A DNA stretch of 64,000 nucleotides from Brooklawnia sp032229645. GTDB lineage: Bacteria; Actinomycetota; Actinomycetes; Propionibacteriales; Propionibacteriaceae. Of the stretch, positions 8,332-17,700 are shown piece by piece; position 1 is the first letter of the stretch; each line of letters opens with the position of its first letter. The DNA is taken from NCBI GenBank assembly GCA_963722295.1, contig CAVRLB010000001.1, positions 682,001-746,000 on the forward strand, read 5' to 3'. A program made the position numbers and the translations under genes. Under the pieces are notes generated by a model. That model worked only from the letters and a program-made list of their open reading frames with translations, was not told the origin of the DNA and made no database searches.

Positions 8332-9321
8332 GGCGGCCGCAAGCACGTCTACGAGCGCAGCCGTGTCACTGAGCAAGGTCGTGTTGTAGCGTTGGCCGAC
8401 CTTTCCCTGCCGCAGTCGGTGAACCCACTGCTTCTCGGTGACCACCACATCGCAGTACACAACTGCGACCGGCAACGCCACGATGTCGTTGAGGTCGTTC
8501 AGCTCCCACTTCTGTTCGGACTGGCGAAGCTTGGCGCATCGCATAATGTTCGTCACGTACCGGGTAGGGAGATCGGCCATGAACTGCCATATCCCGGTAG
8601 GGCCCATGCTCTCGATGAAGCCGTCCCAGGCCATCCCAATGCGCTCGAGAGCTTCGGTGACTACTGGCCGGATGTCACCCAGGTCTGATGCACGAACGGC
8701 TAGGTCGAGAAGAGCTCCCGACAACCCTTGATCACGGATCGCAGCGGCGATGGAGTTCTCGTAGTCGACGTACCGCTGCGCAAGCTCGGTGCTCGACGGA
8801 TCGGACCCTGCAGCGCGCGAGGTAGCTGGACCCATGCGTAGAAGCTCCCGCTCGGCAAGGTCGTTGAACAAGCGCTCGACCGTGATGAGTTCAGTCGGGG
8901 ACAGCTTCTTGCCACTGTTCGGCAGTCTGCTGGGATCGAAGGACGGCAAGGTCACACCACCAGCGGTGATGTGACGCAGCCCAGTACCGAACACCGGGTG
9001 CTGCCGAGGTTCCTCGGGGCGACCAAACCGGCGGTTGAGTGCCCAGTCGATCTCGGCGGGAAGCAAGGCGTGCGGACGAGCTATCGAGTGTTGCTTCGAA
9101 AGCTCAAACATGAGGTCGGCTACATCGAGCCGAGATCGGTGATCGGCACGTCTGGCCGTCTCCAGGTACCGGTAGATATCGAGCGGAAATGAGGCAGTGC
9201 CCGAGGCTACGGCGGCCTGAGCGGAAGCCAACGCACCGACGAACCGTGCTCCGTGGCGATGGCCGGTCGCTGCGCGCGCGAGGTCGATCCACTTGTTTTG
9301 GTCGAGATACACGCGGAGCAC
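8329..9321 (-). CDS. PIN-like nuclease, fourth gene of the ABC-3C operon
   Basis: The start is placed at GTG 9321, two bases after the stop of the ATPase gene, because the longer frame would overlap that gene by over 100 bases with unrelated sequence. The product then opens with LRVYLDQNKWIDLARA, the usual first strand of PIN-like proteins with an early Asp. Near the C-terminus LNDIVALPVAVVYCDVVVTE supplies further acidic positions after a strand. The 120-residue middle is helical. Predicted metal-dependent RNase or DNase acting with the upstream conflict system; a toxin or accessory effector role is inferred from position. Confidence 0.7.
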   Translation of the reverse strand: MLRVYLDQNKWIDLARAATGHRHGARFVGALASAQAAVASGTASFPLDIYRYLETARRADHRSRLDVADLMFELSKQHSIARPHALLPAEIDWALNRRFGRPEEPRQHPVFGTGLRHITAGGVTLPSFDPSRLPNSGKKLSPTELITVERLFNDLAERELLRMGPATSRAAGSDPSSTELAQRYVDYENSIAAAIRDQGLSGALLDLAVRASDLGDIRPVVTEALERIGMAWDGFIESMGPTGIWQFMADLPTRYVTNIMRCAKLRQSEQKWELNDLNDIVALPVAVVYCDVVVTEKQWVHRLRQGKVGQRYNTTLLSDTAALVDVLAAA

Positions 9322-9323
9322 AG

Positions 9324-11330
9324 CTACGCTTCGTCCTGCGGTGACGCTGCTTCCGCTCGCGCAGCAGGCAGCGCTGCTTGCGACTCCGGCTCGGTCGCGT
9401 ACCACTCGCGCGGGATGAGCGCATTGCCATCGCGCCACGTCTCGATGATCGAGTCCTGGAACCAGTCATCGGCGAAGTCCGCGTGGTCGAAGGCGATGAT
9501 CTGCAGCTTGCCATCCAGTTGGGTGACCACGTCGTACATCATTCGGTACAGCTTGCGGGTGTTGTCCCGATCGGTATCGGACATTTCGGAGAGGTCTCCC
9601 CCGCGCTCGCGGTCTCGGGGGAAGAAGGCTTGGCTGGGCTGGTCGAGGACGATGAACCGGGGTACCGGTCGGTTTGCGTCGATGAAGTAGCCCTGCAGCG
9701 CCAGGTAGGCGGTGAGGTGGTAGCCAACCCAGCTCATGCCGCTACCGATAGCACCGGCGTCCATGTAGGCCGGCCCCTGGAGGGTGTCGGCCACGATCGT
9801 GAGGCGGTAGGGATCGATCCGTACTCCGTGCTCGGAGTGTTCAAGAGGCAATGCCTGAGCAAGCTCAGTCATACGTCGGCCGACGATGTTGAGCAGAGAG
9901 TTCATCGCGGAGCGCAGCGCCTCGGGGTCCAACTCTTCGGTGAGCGTCGCAGCCTTGTCCTCGAGGGCTTCGACGATACGTTCCAAACCCGCGATGGTGT
10001 CATCGCTCTCCACGGTGGTTGTGTCGAGGAACTGGGCGATGCGACCTCGGACGTAGCTCTGTTGGTCCCAGGTTCTTTGCGCACGCGCACGAAGGTCATC
10101 AGTGCGCGCGAGCTCTTCCAACGATGTGTCGATGTCAGCTAGTCCTGCTCGCACTTGGCTGCGGACTTGGAGAAAGTCAGCGCGGGTTTGCGTGATGCGT
10201 GGCTGGTCACGTTGAGCAAGCTCGATCCGACGTGCGACGCGGCCGAGCGTTTGTCCGATGGCATCGTGCGCGCCGGTTTCGGTCAGGACGGTCTGGCAGA
10301 CCGGGCAGGTGGCCTCCGCGTCGGTTGCCTCTGGGATGAGACCGATGGAGGCAAGCCGGACGCGGTGCTCGTTGAGTTCCGCGCTGTACTCGGTGCCAAC
10401 TCGGGCGAACTCGTCCAGACCGCGGAGCTTGTCGTTGATCTCTCGCAGCTCATTGCGTAGTTCGCCCCGACGCGCGATCAGACCTTCGGTCTCTGCGTCT
10501 CGATCAACGTCGTCGATGTGTGTCAGGGGTTGTTCCGCTTCGAGAACCGCTGAGAGCAGTGCGATTGCGTCGCCGGCATCGACGGGTGCGGCATCAGCCG
10601 GGAGCAGTCCGCTGGCCCGCGCATCAGCGATGAGCCCCGCCGCACGTCCAACGCTCAACTCTCTCGCCGAGCGGGCCTCGGCAAGGCGCGCTTCTTGGCG
10701 TCGGATGTCGCGGCGGAGTTCGGAAAGCTGCTCACGTTTGCGGAGCGCATCCGGTCCTTGGGCGCCGAGGAAGTAGGGGAATGTGTCTCGGATGGCCTGC
10801 TTCTGGAAATCGCGGTTCTGGTGGTGGAAGAGGAGGTCTGGGTTCGCGACCTCACCCTGTCCTTGGAAGTTGTAGTACAGCGAGTGGCGGAAGTTCGCGG
10901 CAAGGGCTCGGCGGGTATGCCCTTCGGCAGGCACGTGGAGATTCTCCTCGATCCCGATCAAGCCACCCAAATAGTCCACGAGGTCGTCCGTGTTCGCATT
11001 GGCTTCGAGCGCCGCAAGTTCGGGGATCTCGCTCTCCCCAATCGAGAGCATGACCTGGGATGTGGTCACTCCGTGGGCGGGCGCAGGACGTCCGACGAAG
11101 AACTGCGCTCCGCCGACATGTGCAAGCAGTCCGTACCAGGCCACGGTCTTCTGGATTGGGCCGAGCGGTACATGCGGACTGTCGCCACCGAGCAGGAAGC
11201 GGAGGATGCCGATAATGCTGGTCTTGCCTGTGCCAGACTCGCCCGTAATGATGTTCAGCCGGCCTGGCCGGAAACGGACTTGACGGATGTCACCGTTGCC
11301 GTTGTAGAGGATGAGCGCATCGAGTTGCAT
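9324..11330 (-). CDS. DUF3732-type SMC-like ABC ATPase of an ABC three-component system
   Basis: About 668 aa. Walker A is GESGTGKTS near the N-terminus after strand LNIITG. A long coiled coil holds a zinc-hook CPVCQ. The C-terminal ATPase lobe has the Walker B/D-loop region RFIVLDQPSQAFFP and a switch-like IIAFDHADF. This RecN/SMC-like architecture is that of the DUF3732 ATPase of ABC-3C systems. ATG 11330 is used; a GTG at 11333 is possible. Overlapping junctions with the neighbours show one operon (13056 to 8329). It probably acts as the sensor or gate controlling the upstream nuclease effector. Confidence 0.88.
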   Translation of the reverse strand: MQLDALILYNGNGDIRQVRFRPGRLNIITGESGTGKTSIIGILRFLLGGDSPHVPLGPIQKTVAWYGLLAHVGGAQFFVGRPAPAHGVTTSQVMLSIGESEIPELAALEANANTDDLVDYLGGLIGIEENLHVPAEGHTRRALAANFRHSLYYNFQGQGEVANPDLLFHHQNRDFQKQAIRDTFPYFLGAQGPDALRKREQLSELRRDIRRQEARLAEARSARELSVGRAAGLIADARASGLLPADAAPVDAGDAIALLSAVLEAEQPLTHIDDVDRDAETEGLIARRGELRNELREINDKLRGLDEFARVGTEYSAELNEHRVRLASIGLIPEATDAEATCPVCQTVLTETGAHDAIGQTLGRVARRIELAQRDQPRITQTRADFLQVRSQVRAGLADIDTSLEELARTDDLRARAQRTWDQQSYVRGRIAQFLDTTTVESDDTIAGLERIVEALEDKAATLTEELDPEALRSAMNSLLNIVGRRMTELAQALPLEHSEHGVRIDPYRLTIVADTLQGPAYMDAGAIGSGMSWVGYHLTAYLALQGYFIDANRPVPRFIVLDQPSQAFFPRDRERGGDLSEMSDTDRDNTRKLYRMMYDVVTQLDGKLQIIAFDHADFADDWFQDSIIETWRDGNALIPREWYATEPESQAALPAARAEAASPQDEA

Positions 11331-11830
11331 CACGGCTTGACTCCCCAGTAAGCGAGGGTGGTGGCTTCATCGGAGTCGGAGCCTCCAAACCACCGTCCAA
11401 GAAACTCGGCAGCTTTCACGCAGTCGGTCCAGTCGGTCGTTGGATGAAGCGTGCGGGGGCGGCGACCGAGATGGCCTGCGGCAATGGAGCCCGGTGAACT
11501 GGTGAGGGCGGTGTGCCGAAGCCCGTAACTGAGGGCAGCTCCCGTGAACGGTAGGAAGGCCTGGACCCGGCTGGCGAAGTCCATGAGAATCGCCGGATTG
11601 CTTCGGAGCCACGACCACATCGATGCTGCAGTAGTGCCTGGCAGCGCATCACGGGTGGGCTTGTGTAGCGCGCCGGGCAGGATGAGGAACGCGAATGTGA
11701 CTGGCATCGCGGTCCCTGCCTTAGCCTCGTACGCCGCGCATGCCTTGTTGAGCAGGAGAGCGCAGAAGGCTGGATTGAAGAGTGTGCTGGTCTCGGAGTC
11801 TGCGGACCGGATCGGAGTAGCGATGCTCAT
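11330..11830 (-). CDS. ABC three-component system middle component
   Basis: 166 aa. The fold pattern is helical, with FNPAFCALLLNKACAAYEA and PVTFAFLILPGALHKPTRDA, which I recognise from the middle component of ABC-3C systems, and it sits between effector and ATPase as expected. It overlaps the effector gene by ATGA (11827-11830) and touches the ATPase start, so the three subunits should be made in fixed ratio. Presumed bridge between ATPase and effector. Confidence 0.82.
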   Translation of the reverse strand: MSIATPIRSADSETSTLFNPAFCALLLNKACAAYEAKAGTAMPVTFAFLILPGALHKPTRDALPGTTAASMWSWLRSNPAILMDFASRVQAFLPFTGAALSYGLRHTALTSSPGSIAAGHLGRRPRTLHPTTDWTDCVKAAEFLGRWFGGSDSDEATTLAYWGVKP

Positions 11831-13056
11831 GCAACCTCCGCCGTTTCGGTGACGCCTTGCGCTTCGGCAAGGCGGTGCTTCAGGAGGCCGACCCAGTCCG
11901 GATGCCAGCCGATCTGTAGCCGATCGGCAAGGATGTGCAGCGACCCGAGTGGGATGTAGCCCGACTGGACCCCCACACGAATCTCAGGCAGGGTGCGCTC
12001 TTGGAGTCGCCTGTATGTCGTTTGCGCGAGCGTCCGCTTGCCAGCTTCGTCGGTGTTGTCGCCGTCCGGTTCCTCTCCGAGCGGGAGGAACACCCGCTCC
12101 CACTCCTCGATCAAGCGTCGGTCGTACTTGTCCAGTTCGCCGATCGCGAGCAACTGTTCGCGTTGCCAGCGGGACCGCTGGAGGAAGGCCCGATTGTGGT
12201 CGTACACCGCCTGTCGGATGCGTTCGTGATGTAGGAGGATGATCTTGAGCTGCTCAACGAAGACTCGATCGTCGCCCTCAACCTCATCAGAGGTTGGCTT
12301 GGGCTCGTCGCCATAGTCCAAGGGCAGGTTGTCATCACGGAGCGTTTGGGCAATCAGGTGCAGCTGGTCCTCGATCTCGCTGATGTCGATCCAATCCGCT
12401 TCACCGCGGGCGACCTTGGTGAGGTGGGCCATGGTGCGCCCGTGCCACCACCCGCGCAGCCGATCAATGAGCGGACCCCGCCGACGCTGGACCGCTGCCT
12501 TTCGGACTGTGGCGATGAGTTGCTCGGTGAGCTGTTCCCCAGTTGCTGATGCGCTCAGCACGACGACCCGCTGCAGGAGTTGGGTGCGCTCAGCCTCGCT
12601 GAGTGAGAGGTACCTCGCGTAGTAGTCGGCGGATGCAGCGTTGCCTCCCGCTTGGGCTACGCCGTCAAGCTTTTCTCGGGCGACCGCAACATCGTCGTGG
12701 CTGCGGGTCGGGCCGAGCAGACTCGCTGCCGTGCCGGACTGCGCGGTCGCCGTGGTGAAAAGGAAGCACGCGGAGCATTCGTCCGAGGTCTCAACCCAGT
12801 TGTGGAGCGTCTTCCAAAGGTCCGGACTTGCATCACCGAGCGAGCCTTGCCGCCCAACATGATGCTTCGTCTGCCAGAGTTCCTGCGGCCGCCCCTCGAT
12901 CTCGAACGTGATGTCATCCACCGTCTCAAGAGAGAGCTTGAGACTGTCCTCGGTGTCCATCCGCTGCAGGGCGATGAGTAGGGCGTACTCGACCTGAGCA
13001 AGGTAACCGAGCGCAGCGCCTGCAGCACCGAAGCGGTTGCTGTCGACGCTGCTCAT
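11827..13056 (-). CDS. ABC three-component system effector with N-terminal nuclease-like domain
   Basis: 409 aa from ATG 13056. The N-terminus (ALGYLAQVEYALLIAL, DDITFEI, ELWQTKHH) matches the DUF4297/Cap4-type PD-(D/E)XK endonuclease pattern, with an Asp, a strand and a QxK triad. The rest is helical, and the C-terminal SGYIPLGSLHILADRLQIGW resembles the C-terminal domain seen in ABC-3C effectors. First gene of a four-gene defence operon; the 180-bp gap to the divergent dprA-like gene should hold its promoter. DNA cleavage on triggering is inferred from the family, not shown. Confidence 0.8.
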   Translation of the reverse strand: MSSVDSNRFGAAGAALGYLAQVEYALLIALQRMDTEDSLKLSLETVDDITFEIEGRPQELWQTKHHVGRQGSLGDASPDLWKTLHNWVETSDECSACFLFTTATAQSGTAASLLGPTRSHDDVAVAREKLDGVAQAGGNAASADYYARYLSLSEAERTQLLQRVVVLSASATGEQLTEQLIATVRKAAVQRRRGPLIDRLRGWWHGRTMAHLTKVARGEADWIDISEIEDQLHLIAQTLRDDNLPLDYGDEPKPTSDEVEGDDRVFVEQLKIILLHHERIRQAVYDHNRAFLQRSRWQREQLLAIGELDKYDRRLIEEWERVFLPLGEEPDGDNTDEAGKRTLAQTTYRRLQERTLPEIRVGVQSGYIPLGSLHILADRLQIGWHPDWVGLLKHRLAEAQGVTETAEVA

Positions 13057-13236
13057 GAACAGACACTAGCGGGAACGGAGCCCGTGCGAGTCAGTCAGTG
13101 GACTTCGCAGTCACGCCGTGAAATGCCGCACCAACGGTCTCTGATGGATAACGGCCCACAGTCCCCGTTGTTCTGTCCTCTCGACTGTTTCGACTACACA
13201 GTCCGCGTACCTACCGGGTGACCGAGAGGAACCTGC

Positions 13237-14241
13237 ATGGACACCATCACCGGGCTGGCGACGGACGAACGTACCGCGCGGATCACGCTCGCCGTCCTTG
13301 TCGCTGCCGACGATCCAGCAACGGGACGCGTGGTCGGTCGGGTCGGCGCCGTCGAGACCATCCGTCTTCTGACGACCGATGGCCAGGTGCCAACGATGAA
13401 CCAAGCGGCAGCTGCGCTCTGGCGGAAGCACGTGCTTCCGGACGCCTCCCCGGAGATCGTCCGCACGGTTCTCCGAACCACGGAGACCCTGGGCTACCGA
13501 ACCCTCATCCCCGGTGATGATGGCTTCCCCGCGTCGCTCCACGATCTCGGTGACCGTATGCCCTACGTGCTGTGGGTCAAGGGCGCGGCGTCGCTTCTCA
13601 CAGGCCACCTCCAGGACCGGTTCACCATCACTGGGGCGCGTGCCTCCACCAACTACGGGACGCACGTCGCTCAGATGCTCGCCAGCGATCTCGCTTCGGA
13701 GGAGAAGGTGCTGGTCTCCGGCGGCGCCTACGGGATCGACGCGGCCGTACACACTGCCACGCTCGCGAGCGGTGGACATACGATCGGCGTACTCGCAGGC
13801 GGCCTCGACCGCCCGCAGCCTGCCGGCCATCGCGAGCTGCTGGAACACATTGGCGATCTCGGTCTACTCGTCAGTGAGCTCCCACCGGGAGCTATGCCGA
13901 CGCGCACGCGGTTCCTTGCACGGGCACGGATTGAGGCCGCGTTGTCGAGTTCGACCACGATCGTCGAGGCCGCGAGCCGTTCGGGTGCGCTGCCCGCGGC
14001 GCAGCGGGCGCACGAGTTGGGTCGACCGGTGGCCGCGGTGCCGGGTCCGGTGACCAGCGTGACCAGCATGGGTACGCATCGACTCCTACAGATGGGTGTT
14101 GCGTCGCTGGTGACCGACGCCGCTGACCTGATGCACCTCGTCGATGGCACGCCGACCGCGCGGAAGCTGGAGCGCGATCAGGTCACCGTCGGTCAGGTTC
14201 ATCAGGCCCCATCGCAGCGGGCGGCTTCGCGTGGTCTGTGA
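13237..14241 (+). CDS. DprA-like DNA-processing Rossmann protein
   Basis: 334 aa, ATG 13237 preceded by GAGAGGAA. The central Rossmann domain carries the DprA/Smf pattern: GARASTNYG, VSGGAYGIDAAVH, GVLAGGLD and ELPPG. DprA proteins bind ssDNA and load RecA; divergently paired copies next to defence operons and in mobile elements are a distinct group whose job is unclear. An N-terminal helical segment (residues 1-90) replaces the usual SAM domain, and there is no obvious C-terminal winged helix. It ends two bases before the convergent membrane gene. Confidence 0.85.
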   Translation: MDTITGLATDERTARITLAVLVAADDPATGRVVGRVGAVETIRLLTTDGQVPTMNQAAAALWRKHVLPDASPEIVRTVLRTTETLGYRTLIPGDDGFPASLHDLGDRMPYVLWVKGAASLLTGHLQDRFTITGARASTNYGTHVAQMLASDLASEEKVLVSGGAYGIDAAVHTATLASGGHTIGVLAGGLDRPQPAGHRELLEHIGDLGLLVSELPPGAMPTRTRFLARARIEAALSSSTTIVEAASRSGALPAAQRAHELGRPVAAVPGPVTSVTSMGTHRLLQMGVASLVTDAADLMHLVDGTPTARKLERDQVTVGQVHQAPSQRAASRGL

Positions 14242-14243
14242 TC

Positions 14244-14630
14244 TCAATGGCCGTCGGCCGCGCTGACCAATACAGAGCGTTCGCCATCCTCGACTTCGGA
14301 TGCTTCACCGCGCCGACGCCGGGCCGCACTGGATTCTCGCAAGCGCGCCAGGACGAGTAGTCCGACGCTGATCGGGCCGATCCAGAGCATCTTGAACGCA
14401 CTCCAGATGCACACCAGCACGATCAGGTGCAGCCAACCGGGGCCGCCGGCCGCGATGAGGCGAACGCAGAGGTTGGCGATGAGCAGATACGGGATAGCGA
14501 GCAGCATCGCGGGGAGGCCCCACTTCAGTCCCCGGCGGGTACGGATCGCGTCGAGCAAGATGTTGCTGGGCATGTAGCGCCGCATGAAGTAGCGGACGTT
14601 GGTGCTTGCGGCCCACAGTAGGCGGATCAT
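14244..14630 (-). CDS. Membrane protein next to the relaxase gene
   Basis: Start chosen at ATG 14630, which has GAGAGG upstream; the longer frame (14705) lacks one. The 128-aa product has two or three hydrophobic segments (LPAMLLAIPYLLIANLCVRL, LIVLVCIWSAFKMLWIG) and a charged C-terminal tail. Small membrane proteins of this type accompany the MobF relaxase in actinobacterial elements, so a transfer or entry-exclusion role is possible. No enzymatic motif seen. Confidence 0.65.
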   Translation of the reverse strand: MIRLLWAASTNVRYFMRRYMPSNILLDAIRTRRGLKWGLPAMLLAIPYLLIANLCVRLIAAGGPGWLHLIVLVCIWSAFKMLWIGPISVGLLVLARLRESSAARRRRGEASEVEDGERSVLVSAADGH

Positions 14631-14799
14631 GGTTCGTTCCTCTCCGGTGCACAATTCATCGAACGAGGCAGTGCGTTGAAGAGTGGCTACGAGAGCCTGC
14701 CGCAAACGGCGCGTTATGAGGAGAAATCTGCCTCATTTCCAACCATACGCTCGATCTCCCGCTTCAGGAAGGGACTGTTACCAGGGGCCGGCGTGGCGC

Positions 14800-17700
14800 C
14801 TACAGCACCCGCCCGACCCGGTCCGGTTCGGTGGGCAGGACCCGATCTTCCGTCCGCTGTGCTGCGTTGACGAGACCCCTCGCCTGGTCGAGCGCAGCGC
14901 GAGCCCGGGTCGCGTCGATCTTCTGCGCGGTCGAGGCTGGCGGTGCTCCCAGGGGCATGTCGTCGGTGATCTGGTAGCGGTCTCGGTACGCGGCGACAGT
15001 CCGAGCGGCTCGTCGCCAAGTCGCGTTCCGCTGCTTGTCTGCCGGCGGCGTGTTGAGTGCCTTCGTCCACGGTGCTGCCTCGTTGAGGGCGATGTCGAGT
15101 ACGGCGTCCGCGCGGGTCTCGATCAACGCCTGTCGCCCGTCGAGTGCCTCGCGCATGTCGGTGGCCATCGGACCATCTGCGTGCGGGATCAGGCCGACGA
15201 TGAGTCGAGGAGTCTTCCTGGCTCGGCCTGAGCCAGCTGGCCGGCCGGTTGCTCTCTCGACGCGGTAGTGGAGGACGGCGGCGATGTCGTCGGCATCGCT
15301 GAACCCGCGGGCGGCCACAAGCCGCGGTAGGAGCTTCTCGACATAGTGGTGGTTCGCTTCGGCGCGGCGGAATTCGGCGGTGAGTGGGCCGAACGCGTCG
15401 GACTCGATCACGCTCTCTGCTTGGTCGCTGGTCAGTCCAGAACCCCGGATGAGGGTGGCCCAGCGATCGTGTTGGGCTGCCGCGGCCAGGGTCTCGTACT
15501 CGGCGGCGAGTTGGGCGATCGAGCCCCACTGGTTCTGCTCGGCGACGATGGTCTCGTTAGCGGACAGTTCCGCTCCGTTGTGCTGCAGAACGCCGTACAG
15601 GATGCTGCGTGCGGTCGCGTCGGGGTTCTCACCGGGTTGCGGCTGGTTGTGGTCGTCGGCGCGGTCGAGGATCACGTAAGCATGGTTGGCGTGGCGGCCG
15701 CGGGTCATGGCGACGTAGAAGTTCTCCCTGGTCGAGGTCGGTTCGACCAGCACATGCGCGGTATCGGTCGTGACCCCTTGGGCCCGGTAGGCGGTGACCG
15801 CATATCCGAGATCGACCTGCTCGGCCACGTACCCGGCGGGCACGACCACCGTGCCGCCGAACCGGCATCCTGGCTTGCGGATCGTGATGGTCCCGTCGTC
15901 CCGGACGCCGGTGATGGTCCATACGTTGCCGTTGCGTACCCAGTCCCGACCGTTCGTGGTGCGGAGTCGTCGGTCGTTGCGGCGGGTGATGATCGTGTCC
16001 CCGACGCCGGCGGTGGTGCCGTCGTGCAGCTCGATTTCGCGGTTGGGGGTGAGGGTGCCGTCGAGGATCAGGTCGGCTCGGGCGCGGGTGTTGAGGATGG
16101 TCACGTCGTCTCGGGTCTCGGCTATCAGCACCGACACCAGGCCCGCGTGCCGGTCTGTCTGCCACGCCAGGTAGGCGGCCTCGGTCATGGTCTCCGAGTC
16201 TCCGTCGTGGATACGGCCGCGGGTGAGGTAGGTGTCGATGACGGACGTGCGTCCGTGGCGGAGCTCGAGTGAGGCTGTCTTCTCCCAGGTGTGGGTGAAG
16301 CGGTGGACGTCGACCAGCTCGGGCGCGTCGTCCCGGTCTGCGGCGAGCATGGCGAAGGCGCCGCCGGCGTCGACGGACTGTAGTTGGGCGTAGTCGCCGA
16401 CCAGCAGCACTTTCGCTCCCGCGCTCTGGGCCAGGTGGGTGATGCGGTCCAGGGACAGGGTGCCGGCCAGGGACGCTTCGTCGATGATGACGAGCTGACC
16501 GGCGTCGAAGGTGGTGCCGTGGACGAGGTGGTTCTGCCACCACTTCGCGGTGTTCTCCGTGTCGATGCCCAGGTCGTCGGCCAGCACTTGCGCGGCGACC
16601 GCCGACGGTGCGAGGCCGACGACCGAGCCGGGGCCGTGCTCGGCTTCCCATGCCCGGCGGAGTGCGTTCATGGCGGTGGTCTTGCCCGCCCCAGCCGGAC
16701 CGACCAGCACATCGAGCATCCGTCCGGACACCGCGATCCGGGCCAGGGCGTCGGCCTGGTCGTCGCCGAGCAGCCGCCTTTCGGCGTCGGGCTTGCGGGT
16801 GATCTTCTCGACGGTCGCCAGCGTCACGGTGGGTGCGGTGAGGGTGCGGGAGCGGTCGAGCAGGCGGTCCTCGGCCGCCAGCAGCACCTCAGAGGAGAAC
16901 ACGGTTGAGTGTTTCGGGCGGAACACCGATGTCCCATCCGAGCGGTGGAATGCCGCCGGTGACTTGGCGAGGTCTGGCGGCGTCAAGCGAAGCGAGGCGC
17001 GTTCGGCGGCATCGGCGACCATCGCGACGATGGCCTCCCGATCACGCATGGTTGCGAACCGCCAGCCCATCGTCTGCCGGGAGGCTTCGGCCATCAGGTT
17101 CCACCGGCGCCAGGTCGAACGCTTCTCGCCGACCGTCTCTACCACCGACTGGCCCAGTTCACTGATTACGTTGAGGGGTACATCGTCGGCGCGGAGCAGC
17201 AACGGCGTCTCGTTGTCGGTGACGGCGCGCGCCCAGAGAGTGGCGTTTTGTCCGAGGGTCTTCGTGGCGCGGTTCCGCCACTCGGCGGTCAGCTCGGCCA
17301 GGGACCGGACCTGCTTTTCCGGCCGCGTGCTGAGGGTGGCCTGGGCGCGGAGCTTCATGATCGTTGCCGGGGACGGGCGCCGCCCATGCGTCGTGACGTA
17401 GTAGGCGATGAGTCGGTCGGTCTCGGTGTCGATGTGGCGGGCGCGGGTGGAGAACTCCGCGATCAGTTCCTCGGGAACTCCGGCGATCGCCCAGGCCGGG
17501 TTACGGTCGCGGCCCATCTCTCGGGCCTCCCATGGGACACCAAAGGTACGGGTCATATGGTCGGCGAACACCGCCTCGTGCAACTCCGACAAAGCGACCA
17601 CCGCGGCGTGCATCGGCCGGCCATCCAGCGAGCGCCACTTGCCATCGAGGACGGTCTTGACCTTGTTGCTGATGACCACATGCGTGTGCAGATGGGGGTC

